Positions 1-6,083 of a stretch of 8,595 nucleotides of DNA are shown here, one piece after another. The notes under the pieces were generated by a model. The model saw only the letters and a program-made list of their open reading frames with translations, made no database searches and was not told the DNA's origin. Made by a program: the position numbers and the translations under genes. Within the stretch, counting starts at the first letter, position 1, and the number at the start of each line of letters is the position of its first letter. Origin of the DNA: Methanomicrobia archaeon (GTDB lineage Archaea > Methanobacteriota_B > Thermococci > Methanofastidiosales > B48-G16); contig JAGLWR010000044.1 in the NCBI GenBank assembly GCA_023133315.1, positions 1 through 8,595 on the forward strand, given 5' to 3'.

Positions 1-2
1 CT

Positions 3-518
3 GAACTCGTTTTTTGTATACTAACTCCACAGTCCAGAGCAAAATCCTGCTGGAAGGCTGTGGAGAATCTTTTGAATAAAAATCTGCTGTTGGGAGGAAA
101 CAAAAATCAAATTTCTAAGGAATTAAATGGCGCGCGATTTAGATATAAAAAAGCAGAATATATAATTGAAGCGAGAAAACTGTTTTCAATTGGCATAAAA
201 TCTAAAATGAATGAGTTTAATGATGTTTATAGCGCGCGGGAGTGGTTAGTCCAGAATGTAAAGGGTATCGGTTACAAGGAAGCAAGTCATTTCCTGAGGA
301 ATATCGGATTTGGAGAAGAGCTTGCGATCCTCGATAGACATATACTGAAAAACTTAAAATTTTTTGGGGCAATAGAGGAAATTCCACGTTCCTTACCAAG
401 GAAAAAATATTTTGAGATAGAGAAAAAAATGAAGAAGCTTGCAGAAAAAGTTAAAATATCCATGAGTCATTTAGATCTCGTTTTGTGGTATAAAGAGACG
501 GGGGAAGTGTTTAAATAA
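3..518 (+). CDS. ogg: Ogg2-type 8-oxoguanine DNA glycosylase/AP lyase, 5' end outside window
   Basis: Base-excision repair enzyme that removes 8-oxoguanine and cleaves the abasic site. The reading frame is open to the left edge; the first visible residues read ELVFCILTPQSRAKSCWKAV, a stretch typical of the N-terminal helices of archaeal Ogg2 proteins. The in-frame GTG at 60 is therefore internal, not the start. By comparison with family members of about 205-210 residues, 35-40 residues lie upstream; 171 are visible. The helix-hairpin-helix motif reads VKGIGYKEASHFLRN. Its lysine (codon 276-278) fits the Schiff-base catalytic lysine, and the aspartate of ILDRHI (codon 333-335) fits the second catalytic residue. 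The C-terminus (MSHLDLVLWYKETGEVFK) also matches the family. The next gene on the same strand starts 141 nt later, so they are probably separate units. Family assignment is firm; substrate is inferred from the family. Confidence 0.93.
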   Translation, partial: ELVFCILTPQSRAKSCWKAVENLLNKNLLLGGNKNQISKELNGARFRYKKAEYIIEARKLFSIGIKSKMNEFNDVYSAREWLVQNVKGIGYKEASHFLRNIGFGEELAILDRHILKNLKFFGAIEEIPRSLPRKKYFEIEKKMKKLAEKVKISMSHLDLVLWYKETGEVFK

Positions 519-659
519 AAATGGAGTATGATCTCCACAGGTTCTATGGATAACTTTTAAAAGAACAGAGCGGTAATGAAAAATATGTCAAAGGGGAAAA
601 ATTGGAAAAGAAAAATCCCAACCATGGTAAAATAGTCAAAAGTTTAAAAGGTAAACTGG

Positions 660-1055
660 ATGAAACTAACGAAACAGGATCTAGAATTGATTGAAAAAGC
701 AAAAGAGACAGCCGATAGACTACATCTCGATAAGGTCCATGAGGTAGCAGCTGCTCTCAGGGCAAAGGACGGAAGAGTATTTACAGGGATTCACATAGGA
801 GCTAATGTTGGATTTGCAGACGTATGCGGAGAAGTAGCAGCCCTGTGTAACGCTGTTTCAAATGGGTACAGAGAGTTTGATTCTATTGTTGCCGTGTGGG
901 GTGATGGCAATGGAAATTACAAATTATTATCTCCATGTGGAAGGTGTAGAGAGTTAATAAGCGATTTTGGCATGGACATATGGGTCATTGTTGGGGCAAT
1001 TGAAAACCCGTATAAATTACGAATATCTGAACTGTTACCACTGAAAACTGAGTAA
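660..1055 (+). CDS. Cytidine / blasticidin-S deaminase-like zinc deaminase
   Basis: Cytoplasmic zinc hydrolase of the cytidine deaminase superfamily, 131 residues, the usual size of the tetrameric class. The zinc and catalytic residues are visible: C56 and E58 in VCGEVAAL (thiol ligand and proton-shuttling glutamate), C93 and C96 in LSPCGRCREL. The segments DGRVFTG, LSPCGRCR and ISELLP resemble blasticidin-S deaminase more than a standard cytidine deaminase. The usual ribose-binding N-x-E of cytidine deaminases is replaced by GIHIGANVG, so the substrate is uncertain. The start is fixed: an in-frame stop lies at 645-647 and this is the first ATG after it; AAGGT at 648-652 is a weak ribosome site 7 nt upstream. 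No convincing promoter is seen; a TTTTAAAA-like element near 555-562 is a weak candidate. A T5 tract follows 6 nt after the stop. Family is secure; substrate (cytidine, deoxycytidine or another aminopyrimidine nucleoside) is not. Confidence 0.88.
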   Translation: MKLTKQDLELIEKAKETADRLHLDKVHEVAAALRAKDGRVFTGIHIGANVGFADVCGEVAALCNAVSNGYREFDSIVAVWGDGNGNYKLLSPCGRCRELISDFGMDIWVIVGAIENPYKLRISELLPLKTE

Positions 1056-1061
1056 TCTATG

Positions 1062-1066
1062 TTTTT
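1062..1066 (+). terminator. T-tract terminator of the deaminase gene
   Basis: Five consecutive T residues start 7 nt after the deaminase stop codon. Archaeal transcription commonly ends at such tracts without a hairpin. It is short, so this is a modest call. Confidence 0.35.
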
Positions 1067-1090
1067 AAGAGAAGGGAGAGATATTTAAAT

Positions 1091-1096
1091 AAAAAA
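1091..1096 (-). terminator. T-tract terminator of the winged-helix regulator
   Basis: Six A residues on the + strand read as T6 on the transcribed orientation of the minus-strand regulator, 17 nt beyond its stop. This fits an archaeal U-tract terminator. Confidence 0.4.
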
Positions 1097-1112
1097 GAAT
1101 TATATCGGGATT

Positions 1113-1445
1113 CTAATGAATAACAGGGATCTCTAACTTTTCTTTTTTAACTTCCTCTTTTGCTATCTTTTTTGCAGATAGAAAGCTTATTTTTCTGTCC
1201 AAATTCATCAAAGCTTTTACAACTTCAGATTCCTTATTTAATTTGTATAATGTGGCTCTTCCGATCTTTCTTGTCTCCTTTACCAAACCCAAGCTTTCAA
1301 TTTTTTCCCAGTGCCTGTTCAGAGTTGACCATCCTACCTTAGAATACTCTGCAATCTCTGTTTTTGTATAGTCCCAGCTATCGTGAATTATCAAAAACTC
1401 CAGTATTCTTGTTATTGGGACATCCTCAAAAAGATCCGCTAACAT
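1113..1445 (-). CDS. Small winged-helix transcriptional regulator
   Basis: A 110-residue DNA-binding protein with one winged helix-turn-helix domain. The helix-turn-helix is about residues 26-55 (YTKTEIAEYSKVGWSTLNRH), followed by a helix and wing with the archaeal pattern LVKETRKIGRATLYKLN and then ESEVVKALMNLD. The lysine-rich tail (residues 90-110) may be a dimerisation helix or extra DNA contact. The ATG lies 26.5 nt from the centre of a strong TATA box, so the mRNA is probably leaderless; no ribosome site is present. Between TATA and ATG lies a 9-bp tandem repeat that could be its own operator. It diverges from a second small winged-helix protein whose promoter has nearly the same sequence, which suggests common control. 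Target genes are unknown. Domain call is firm; role as repressor or activator is inference. Confidence 0.82.
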   Translation of the reverse strand: MLADLFEDVPITRILEFLIIHDSWDYTKTEIAEYSKVGWSTLNRHWEKIESLGLVKETRKIGRATLYKLNKESEVVKALMNLDRKISFLSAKKIAKEEVKKEKLEIPVIH

Positions 1446-1448
1446 GAT

Positions 1449-1466
1449 CCACTACTACCACTACTG
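1449..1466. repeat. 9-bp tandem repeat, possible operator
   Basis: CCACTACTA is followed directly by CCACTACTG (8 of 9 identical). The pair sits exactly between the TATA box and the start codon of the minus-strand regulator, where a bound repressor would block polymerase. Operator function is inference. Confidence 0.4.
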
Positions 1467-1482
1467 GTATATATATCTTTCG
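1466..1482 (-). promoter_or_regulatory. BRE/TATA promoter of the winged-helix regulator
   Basis: On the minus strand the sequence reads CGAAAGATATATATACC: a BRE-like CGAAAG followed by TATATATA. The TATA centre is 26.5 nt from the ATG at 1445, so transcription should start at or next to the start codon. It matches the facing promoter at 15 of 17 positions. Confidence 0.75.
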
Positions 1483-1510
1483 GTTAAGAGAACATTAGAA
1501 CTAACTTTGA

Positions 1511-1527
1511 CGAAAGCTTTATATACC
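1511..1527 (+). promoter_or_regulatory. BRE/TATA promoter of the 83-residue winged-helix protein
   Basis: CGAAAGCTTTATATACC: BRE-like CGAAAG plus TTTATATA. The TATA centre lies 27.5 nt before the ATG at 1549, the geometry of a leaderless transcript. This element lies inside the longer open frame beginning at 1444 and is the main reason to reject that earlier start. Confidence 0.75.
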
Positions 1528-1548
1528 GTGGATGATATATTGGATTCA

Positions 1549-1800
1549 ATGAATTGGGAGCAAAAGTTCATATTGAAAAAGATGATTTATTTGAAATACA
1601 TTGGCTCTCGGCACACGAGTACTGATAATGTAATAAAAGGGAGTCCAAAAAGTGAAAGGGATAAATTAAAGAAGGCTCTAAAGTATTTAATAAAAGAGAA
1701 TTATATCCTTACAAAACCTACTTCTTATGGGCTTCAAATCTCAATTAATTTCAAAAGAATTGATGAGATCTTGGAGATAATCAGAAATAAGGCAGAATAG
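1549..1800 (+). CDS. Small conserved archaeal winged-helix-like protein
   Basis: An 83-residue protein beginning MNWEQKFILKK. The open frame extends back to an ATG at 1444, but that start would place both promoters inside the gene and add an unlikely Tyr-rich leader (MIHYYHYWYIYL). The ATG at 1549, 27.5 nt from the centre of a strong TATA box, is preferred. The body is helical (KKMIYLKYIGSRH, then SERDKLKKALKYLIKE) and ends in a wing-like segment KPTSYGLQISIN followed by a last helix. From memory, the charged helix plus K-P-T-x-Y-G-x-Q-x-S-x-N pattern recurs in short uncharacterised archaeal proteins; it looks like a winged helix. No function is known to me. The divergent regulator shares its promoter sequence, so joint control is likely. 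Confidence is high that the gene is real, low on role. Confidence 0.75.
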   Translation: MNWEQKFILKKMIYLKYIGSRHTSTDNVIKGSPKSERDKLKKALKYLIKENYILTKPTSYGLQISINFKRIDEILEIIRNKAE

Positions 1801-1827
1801 GACATTCTAAATATGAATAGAAATTGC

Positions 1828-1848
1828 TTTTTTGATAAGGGAGTTTTT
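1828..1848 (+). terminator. Double T-tract terminator
   Basis: T6 at 1828-1833 and T5 at 1844-1848 lie 28-48 nt after the stop of the small winged-helix gene and before the folC promoter. They fit archaeal U-tract termination. Confidence 0.45.
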
Positions 1849-1890
1849 CTCCATATCTAAAAATTATTCTCACCCATTTCCAACCCCCCT

Positions 1891-1906
1891 CCAAAACCTT
1901 ATTTAA
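1891..1906 (+). promoter_or_regulatory. BRE/TATA promoter of folC
   Basis: CCAAAACC followed by TTATTTAA; the TATA centre is 25.5 nt before the folC ATG, so the mRNA is probably leaderless. No ribosome site precedes the ATG (upstream bases are pyrimidine-rich). The same CCAAAACCT stands before the IF-2B-family gene. Confidence 0.6.
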
Positions 1907-1927
1907 CACACCTCCCCTTCTATTTTC

Positions 1928-3139
1928 ATGTACGATGAGTTCGTCGAAAAGCTTTACACATACACGAAGTTTGCCAAACTAGGGCTTGAAAATATTCAGA
2001 ATCTTTTGAAAATTTTAGATAATCCTCAAAATAATTTTAAATCAATACATGTAGCAGGCACGAACGGAAAAGGATCGGTAGCCGCGATGGTATCGCAGAT
2101 ACTGATGGAAGAAGGATATAAAACAGGATTGTATATCTCCCCACATCTGGTAGATTTTAGAGAGAGAATCCAGATAAATAGGGAGTTAATATCTAAAGAT
2201 GATCTTCTGAGGATAGGAGAAAATATCGTGAATATAGTTGACTCCAGAAATCCGGCTTCTTTTTTTGAGATCACCACCGCTATAATGTTCAAATATTTTG
2301 CAGAAAAGAAGGTAGATTACGCCGTTATAGAGGTAGGCATGGGCGGGAGATTAGATGCTACCAACGTTGTTCTTCCAGAAGTTTCAGTAATTACACATAT
2401 ATCTTTAGATCATACAAAAATTCTTGGAAATACTATAAAAAAGATAGCATTTGAAAAGGCAGGAATCATAAAAAATAGACCCACAGTAATATCCGATTAC
2501 AATCTTTACGATTTTTTTTCAGAGATATGCAAGGAAAGAGGATCAAAATTATATTCAGTCGGTAAAGATCTCAAATACACCAAAAAAGGTGATTTTTTTG
2601 ACGTAAATGGAGTTCTGAATCTGAAGAATTTAGAAATTTCTCTTAAAGGAGATCACCAGGTATTAAATGCTGCCGCAGCTATTCTCGCATCTTACGTTCT
2701 AGATATCTCTAAAAATAGTATTAGAAAAGGTCTGAAAAAAACAAAATGGGAGGGAAGATTCGAAATAGTCAGCAATAATCCGTTAATCGTTTTCGATGGG
2801 GGACACAATCCCGCTGGAATCAGAAGTGCTGTAAAAACTATGAAAAACTTCAATTACGATAATATTTACATAGTTTTTGGAGTTTTAAAAGATAAGGATT
2901 ACAAAAAAATGATCAGATATCTTGAAAATTTGAATGGGGAGTTTACCTTCACAAAACCGAACAGTGACAGAGCTTTGGATCCCGAAGAACTTTTGAAATA
3001 TGGAGAAGGAACGGTGATAGAAGACCCGAAAGAAGCTTTTGAGATGGCAAAAAAGAAAGCAAAAAATGGAGATGCGATCCTCGTTGTCGGCTCTCTCTAC
3101 CTTGTGGGCGATATAAAAAGCGCTATTCTATGTAAATAG
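1928..3139 (+). CDS. folC: Folylpolyglutamate synthase / Mur-ligase family (FolC)
   Basis: ATP-dependent ligase that adds glutamate to folate-type cofactors, and possibly to dihydropteroate as well; cytoplasmic. At 403 residues it is near full family length. Motifs in order: P-loop GTNGKGS (44-50); ISPHLVDFRERI (70-81); EVGMGGRLDATNV (135-147); ITHISLDHTKILG (155-167); FEKAGI (175-180), whose lysine is the usual carbamylated, Mg-binding residue; GDHQVLNAAAA (241-251); WEGRFE (274-279); FDGGHNP (289-295); and C-terminal GSLYLVG (388-394). All expected catalytic motifs are present. The start is set by the promoter 25.5 nt upstream; a downstream ATG would lose the N-terminal helix. The 3' end overlaps the convergent leuS gene by 17 bp. 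In archaea the acceptor may be a tetrahydromethanopterin-type cofactor instead of folate; the sequence does not decide this, nor whether it is bifunctional. Confidence 0.93.
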   Translation: MYDEFVEKLYTYTKFAKLGLENIQNLLKILDNPQNNFKSIHVAGTNGKGSVAAMVSQILMEEGYKTGLYISPHLVDFRERIQINRELISKDDLLRIGENIVNIVDSRNPASFFEITTAIMFKYFAEKKVDYAVIEVGMGGRLDATNVVLPEVSVITHISLDHTKILGNTIKKIAFEKAGIIKNRPTVISDYNLYDFFSEICKERGSKLYSVGKDLKYTKKGDFFDVNGVLNLKNLEISLKGDHQVLNAAAAILASYVLDISKNSIRKGLKKTKWEGRFEIVSNNPLIVFDGGHNPAGIRSAVKTMKNFNYDNIYIVFGVLKDKDYKKMIRYLENLNGEFTFTKPNSDRALDPEELLKYGEGTVIEDPKEAFEMAKKKAKNGDAILVVGSLYLVGDIKSAILCK

Positions 3140-3141
3140 CG
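3115..3141 (-). terminator. Hairpin plus T5 terminator of leuS
   Basis: A 7-bp perfect stem (CGCTATT at 3121-3127 with AATAGCG at 3135-3141, 7-nt loop) is followed on the minus strand by C and TTTTT (3119-3115). The stem contains the leuS stop codon (3125-3123). It resembles a factor-independent terminator; the minus strand also has more T tracts further on (3061-3066). Confidence 0.55.
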
Positions 3142-3170
3142 GGCTTTGTCGGGATTGCAAATATTTTTTT
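3121..3170 (+). terminator. Hairpin and T7 tract ending folC
   Basis: The same stem carries the folC stop codon (3137-3139); on the plus strand it is followed 22 nt later by T7 (3164-3170). The T tract is likely the real termination signal for folC. Confidence 0.5.
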
Positions 3171-5921
3171 GTTTCTGGGATCGTACTCATCATTGATTTT
3201 AAGTTTCATTCCCACTTCTTTCTCGATAAACTCCTTCGATTCTTTCAAAATATCTGCTTCATCTATCTTTTTCGAGAATATTCTATTCTTTATAAGTTCA
3301 TTTATTAGTTTGCTCACAATTTTTCCCTTTTTTCTCATTTTTTCGTCTTTCATAACATCTTTAATGCTTTCATTGAAATTCTTCTTTTTCTCTACAATTT
3401 CAGCAATTTCCCACGACCATTCTGGAGCGGTATACACATAGACATTTTTTCCTTCGAGCTTTGCAACTTTCACGATCTCCCTGATGTCATCAATTACGCC
3501 TTTTATATAATCTTCAGTTTTGAGTATCGTCTCATCTATCTTCGTTTCGTCGTACTCGGGCCATTCTGCTGTGGATATAAAACCTTTCTTTCCGAGTTTC
3601 TCCCATATTTCTTCAGAAATATGCGGAGCAAAGGGAGCAAGAATCTTTGTTTGAGTCTCTATTATCCAGGACATAGTTTCTTTATTGGGTACTTCACATC
3701 TTCTCAGATACCATCTCAGATTTCTCTGAAGATCGAAAAATCCTTTCTGCAGAGCAGTTCGAAACATCATATTCTCCATAGCGTCATCGACTTCTTTCAT
3801 GATCTGATTCACAATAGCTTCGATCCAGTAGTCTATCCGCATCTTCGTTTCTCTGCCCTTATTGTAGTTTTTTATTGCAAACTCGTGCCATGCTTTCAAT
3901 CTCTCTTTTATCGTCTCAACGAACTGTGTTTCAATATTGGCATCGTCAATACCCTCTCCCGCAAAGGCAAGCATCATTCGTATCGGATCAGCTCCGTGGG
4001 TTGCAACATTACCCTTTAGGAGGGTTACATTTCCTTTGGATGTGGACATCTTTTCAGCATCTATCATTACCCATCCGTTGACAGCAAACCCTCGCGGCCA
4101 GTACTTTTCAGGGAATATTGCAGTGTGATTGAAAAGACAGAACGTCAGATGGTTCTGGACGAGATCTTTTCCGGAGCTTCTCAGATCAAATGGGTACCAG
4201 TACTCAAACTCTTTTCTCATTTTTTCCAGTATTTCTTTCGAGACGCCGTAATCTTTTGTAGTTTCTTTTCCGAGAAATATGTAATCAAAAAACTCGTCAT
4301 CTATAACATCAGCTTTTATCGTCCCGTCGTTGAAATATTTAGAGATCGTATAAAAAGCCATGTAGATCGTTGAGTCTGAAAGACTTTCAATCACCCATTT
4401 TTTATCCCATGGCAGTTTCGTGCCGAGACCAAACTCTCGTGTACACGCCCAGTCATTCAGCCAGTCAACGACGTAATGGAACTGCTTTCTTACAGCGTCC
4501 GGAATTATGTTCATATTATCCACAGCGTCATGCGTCTTTTTCTTCCATTCCGGATCATTATATCTGATGAACCACTGATCCTTCACTATCTTCACGATAC
4601 ATTTTGTGAGGCATCTGCAGACTATCTCTCCCGACGGTTCGTACATTATGTCTGCTTTTTTTGAATCTATAAGCATTTCTTTAATTTTTTCTTTAGTTTC
4701 CATAACAGATAATCCTTCGTATTCTCCACAGTTTTTGTTCATTACTCCTGTATAAAATCCTGTAGAATAAACTTCCTTCTTAGCTTTTTCTAGAAGTTCT
4801 TTATCCTTCTGAGATTTTATTCCAAGTTTTTTGCAGATTTCCACAGCGGGAAGTTCTCCAAAACCTTTCGTTTTTATTATCGCTATCGGTTCTATCTTTT
4901 TTACCCCGTTCCAATCAAGATTAAACTTTTCACAGAGCTTTCTGTCTTTTTGAAGATCGTACAGTCCCATCCAGTCGTCGGGAGCATCCGAAGGAACGCT
5001 GGTAACGATTCCTGTTCCTTTGTCAGGATCGCAAAAAGTTGAGGGCAAAATCATGATCTCTCTTTCAATTCCCGGAGCCTTTACATATTTTCCAAGGAGT
5101 TCTCTTCCTTTTACAGTTCCTGTAATTTCGATATTTTGTTCCTGATTTTTCAGCTTTTCGAAGCATTCCTTGCTCATGATCCAGATCTCGTTATCTACCT
5201 TAGTTTTGACATACTCTATATCAGGATCTACCCACAGATTTGTCTGTCCGAAAACTGTCTCGGGTCTCAGTGTCGCAGCAACGATGTATGAATCTCCAAA
5301 CTCAAATTTTAGCAACGTAAATTCCTGTGGAGTTTCTCCCTCTCCTTCAAGTCGTGCATGATCTCCAACAGGGTTCTGGCATTTCGTACACCAGATCACG
5401 GGATGTTTTCCTATGGCGACAAGTCCTTTCTCCTTCAGTTTCCTGAACTGCCATTCAATGAATTTATTATAATACGGGTTTAATGATGTTGTGATAAACG
5501 ATCGTCTCCAGTCTATCCCAAAACCTGTGGCCTTTAAATGTTCTATCATTTTTTTTGAAAAATACTTTGTCCAGTGGACCGGGCCCTTGAAGTTTTCTAT
5601 TTCTTCATCGGGGATTCCCATCTTTTTCAAGTTGTTGATCTGTATTTCTTCACCTTCAGAAATTCTTTCAGCGGCGGCAACTATTGGTGTTCCAGTACAG
5701 TGGAAGGCAAAAGGATAGATTGCGTTGAATCCTTTCATTCTTTTGTATCTGGCTATTATGTCACCTCTCAGAAAGGTGAACGCTCTACCGAGATGCAGGT
5801 ATCCGTTCATGTAAGGATACGGAAGATTGACAAAAAACTTTTTTCTATCGTCGGGATCTGATTCAAAGATCTTCGCCTTTTCCCATCTTTCCTGCCATTT
5901 TTTATCTATAGATCTAAACAT
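3123..5921 (-). CDS. leuS: Leucyl-tRNA synthetase, archaeal/eukaryotic type
   Basis: Class I synthetase that charges tRNA-Leu with leucine and hydrolyses mischarged products. Residues are numbered from the ATG at 5927; the ATG at 5921 (residue 3) is preferred because GAGGT ends 8 nt before it but only 2 nt before the first one, giving 932 residues. Order: catalytic domain with PYPYMNGYLHLGR (36-48; the HIGH motif reads HLGR) and HCTGTPI; zinc-type CTKC (180-183); CP1 editing domain with TLRPETVFG (219-227) and GTGIVTSVPSDAPDD (304-318); CRC pair (437-439) and KDQWF (449-453); KMSTS loop (626-630); helical anticodon domain with LAPFAPHISEEIW; C-terminal extension of about 130 residues. The GTGIV-VPSDAPDD editing motif and overall order are of archaeal type. 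Converges with folC, overlapping it by 17 bp. The arginine in place of the second HIGH histidine is the only odd residue among the motifs. Confidence 0.96.
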   Translation of the reverse strand: MFRSIDKKWQERWEKAKIFESDPDDRKKFFVNLPYPYMNGYLHLGRAFTFLRGDIIARYKRMKGFNAIYPFAFHCTGTPIVAAAERISEGEEIQINNLKKMGIPDEEIENFKGPVHWTKYFSKKMIEHLKATGFGIDWRRSFITTSLNPYYNKFIEWQFRKLKEKGLVAIGKHPVIWCTKCQNPVGDHARLEGEGETPQEFTLLKFEFGDSYIVAATLRPETVFGQTNLWVDPDIEYVKTKVDNEIWIMSKECFEKLKNQEQNIEITGTVKGRELLGKYVKAPGIEREIMILPSTFCDPDKGTGIVTSVPSDAPDDWMGLYDLQKDRKLCEKFNLDWNGVKKIEPIAIIKTKGFGELPAVEICKKLGIKSQKDKELLEKAKKEVYSTGFYTGVMNKNCGEYEGLSVMETKEKIKEMLIDSKKADIMYEPSGEIVCRCLTKCIVKIVKDQWFIRYNDPEWKKKTHDAVDNMNIIPDAVRKQFHYVVDWLNDWACTREFGLGTKLPWDKKWVIESLSDSTIYMAFYTISKYFNDGTIKADVIDDEFFDYIFLGKETTKDYGVSKEILEKMRKEFEYWYPFDLRSSGKDLVQNHLTFCLFNHTAIFPEKYWPRGFAVNGWVMIDAEKMSTSKGNVTLLKGNVATHGADPIRMMLAFAGEGIDDANIETQFVETIKERLKAWHEFAIKNYNKGRETKMRIDYWIEAIVNQIMKEVDDAMENMMFRTALQKGFFDLQRNLRWYLRRCEVPNKETMSWIIETQTKILAPFAPHISEEIWEKLGKKGFISTAEWPEYDETKIDETILKTEDYIKGVIDDIREIVKVAKLEGKNVYVYTAPEWSWEIAEIVEKKKNFNESIKDVMKDEKMRKKGKIVSKLINELIKNRIFSKKIDEADILKESKEFIEKEVGMKLKINDEYDPRNKKIFAIPTKPAIYIE

Positions 5922-5929
5922 CGCCATCT

Positions 5930-5934
5930 ACCTC
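5930..5934 (-). promoter_or_regulatory. Ribosome binding site deciding the leuS start
   Basis: Minus strand GAGGT. Spacing is 2 nt to the ATG at 5927 and 8 nt to the in-frame ATG at 5921; normal spacing favours the second. The two starts differ only by Met-Ala. Confidence 0.65.
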
Positions 5935-6030
5935 ACAACTTTTCAAAACTACCCGAGAAGAGTTTTCGTGTTTATGCACATAAAAAGCAATCACTTACCT
6001 TGTACATATACAAAGAGAATGGAACAGTTA

Positions 6031-6046
6031 TTTATAAATTTATCGG
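6031..6046 (-). promoter_or_regulatory. Candidate leuS promoter
   Basis: TTTATAAA (6031-6038), itself palindromic, preceded on the minus strand by CCGATAAA. It would start transcription near 6008 and give a leader of about 85 nt containing the GAGGT site. An alternative weaker element, GCTTTTTATG (minus strand, about 5978-5987), would give a shorter leader but could equally be the U-tract end of the upstream IF-2B-family gene. Confidence 0.4.
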
Positions 6047-6083
6047 TGGTTTTAGGTTACAGCGGCATCGTTTCAGAAATTAC

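Noticed and set aside
25..65. CTCCACAG (25-32) and CTGTGGAG (58-65) inverted repeat, with another CTCCACAG at 533-540
   Set aside because: The first two lie inside conserved glycosylase coding sequence, so the match is most simply chance.
522..537. TGGAG/CTCCA hairpin right after the glycosylase stop
   Set aside because: Only 5 bp with a 6-nt loop and no following T tract; too weak to call a terminator.
576..635. Short ORF MKNMSKGKNWKRKIPTMVK upstream of the deaminase
   Set aside because: Nineteen lysine-rich codons with no ribosome site and no TATA box at the right distance; composition is what AT-rich spacer would give.
6000..6013. TTGTA-N4-TACAA palindrome upstream of leuS
   Set aside because: Near the predicted transcript start, but short, AT-rich and single; not enough to claim an operator.
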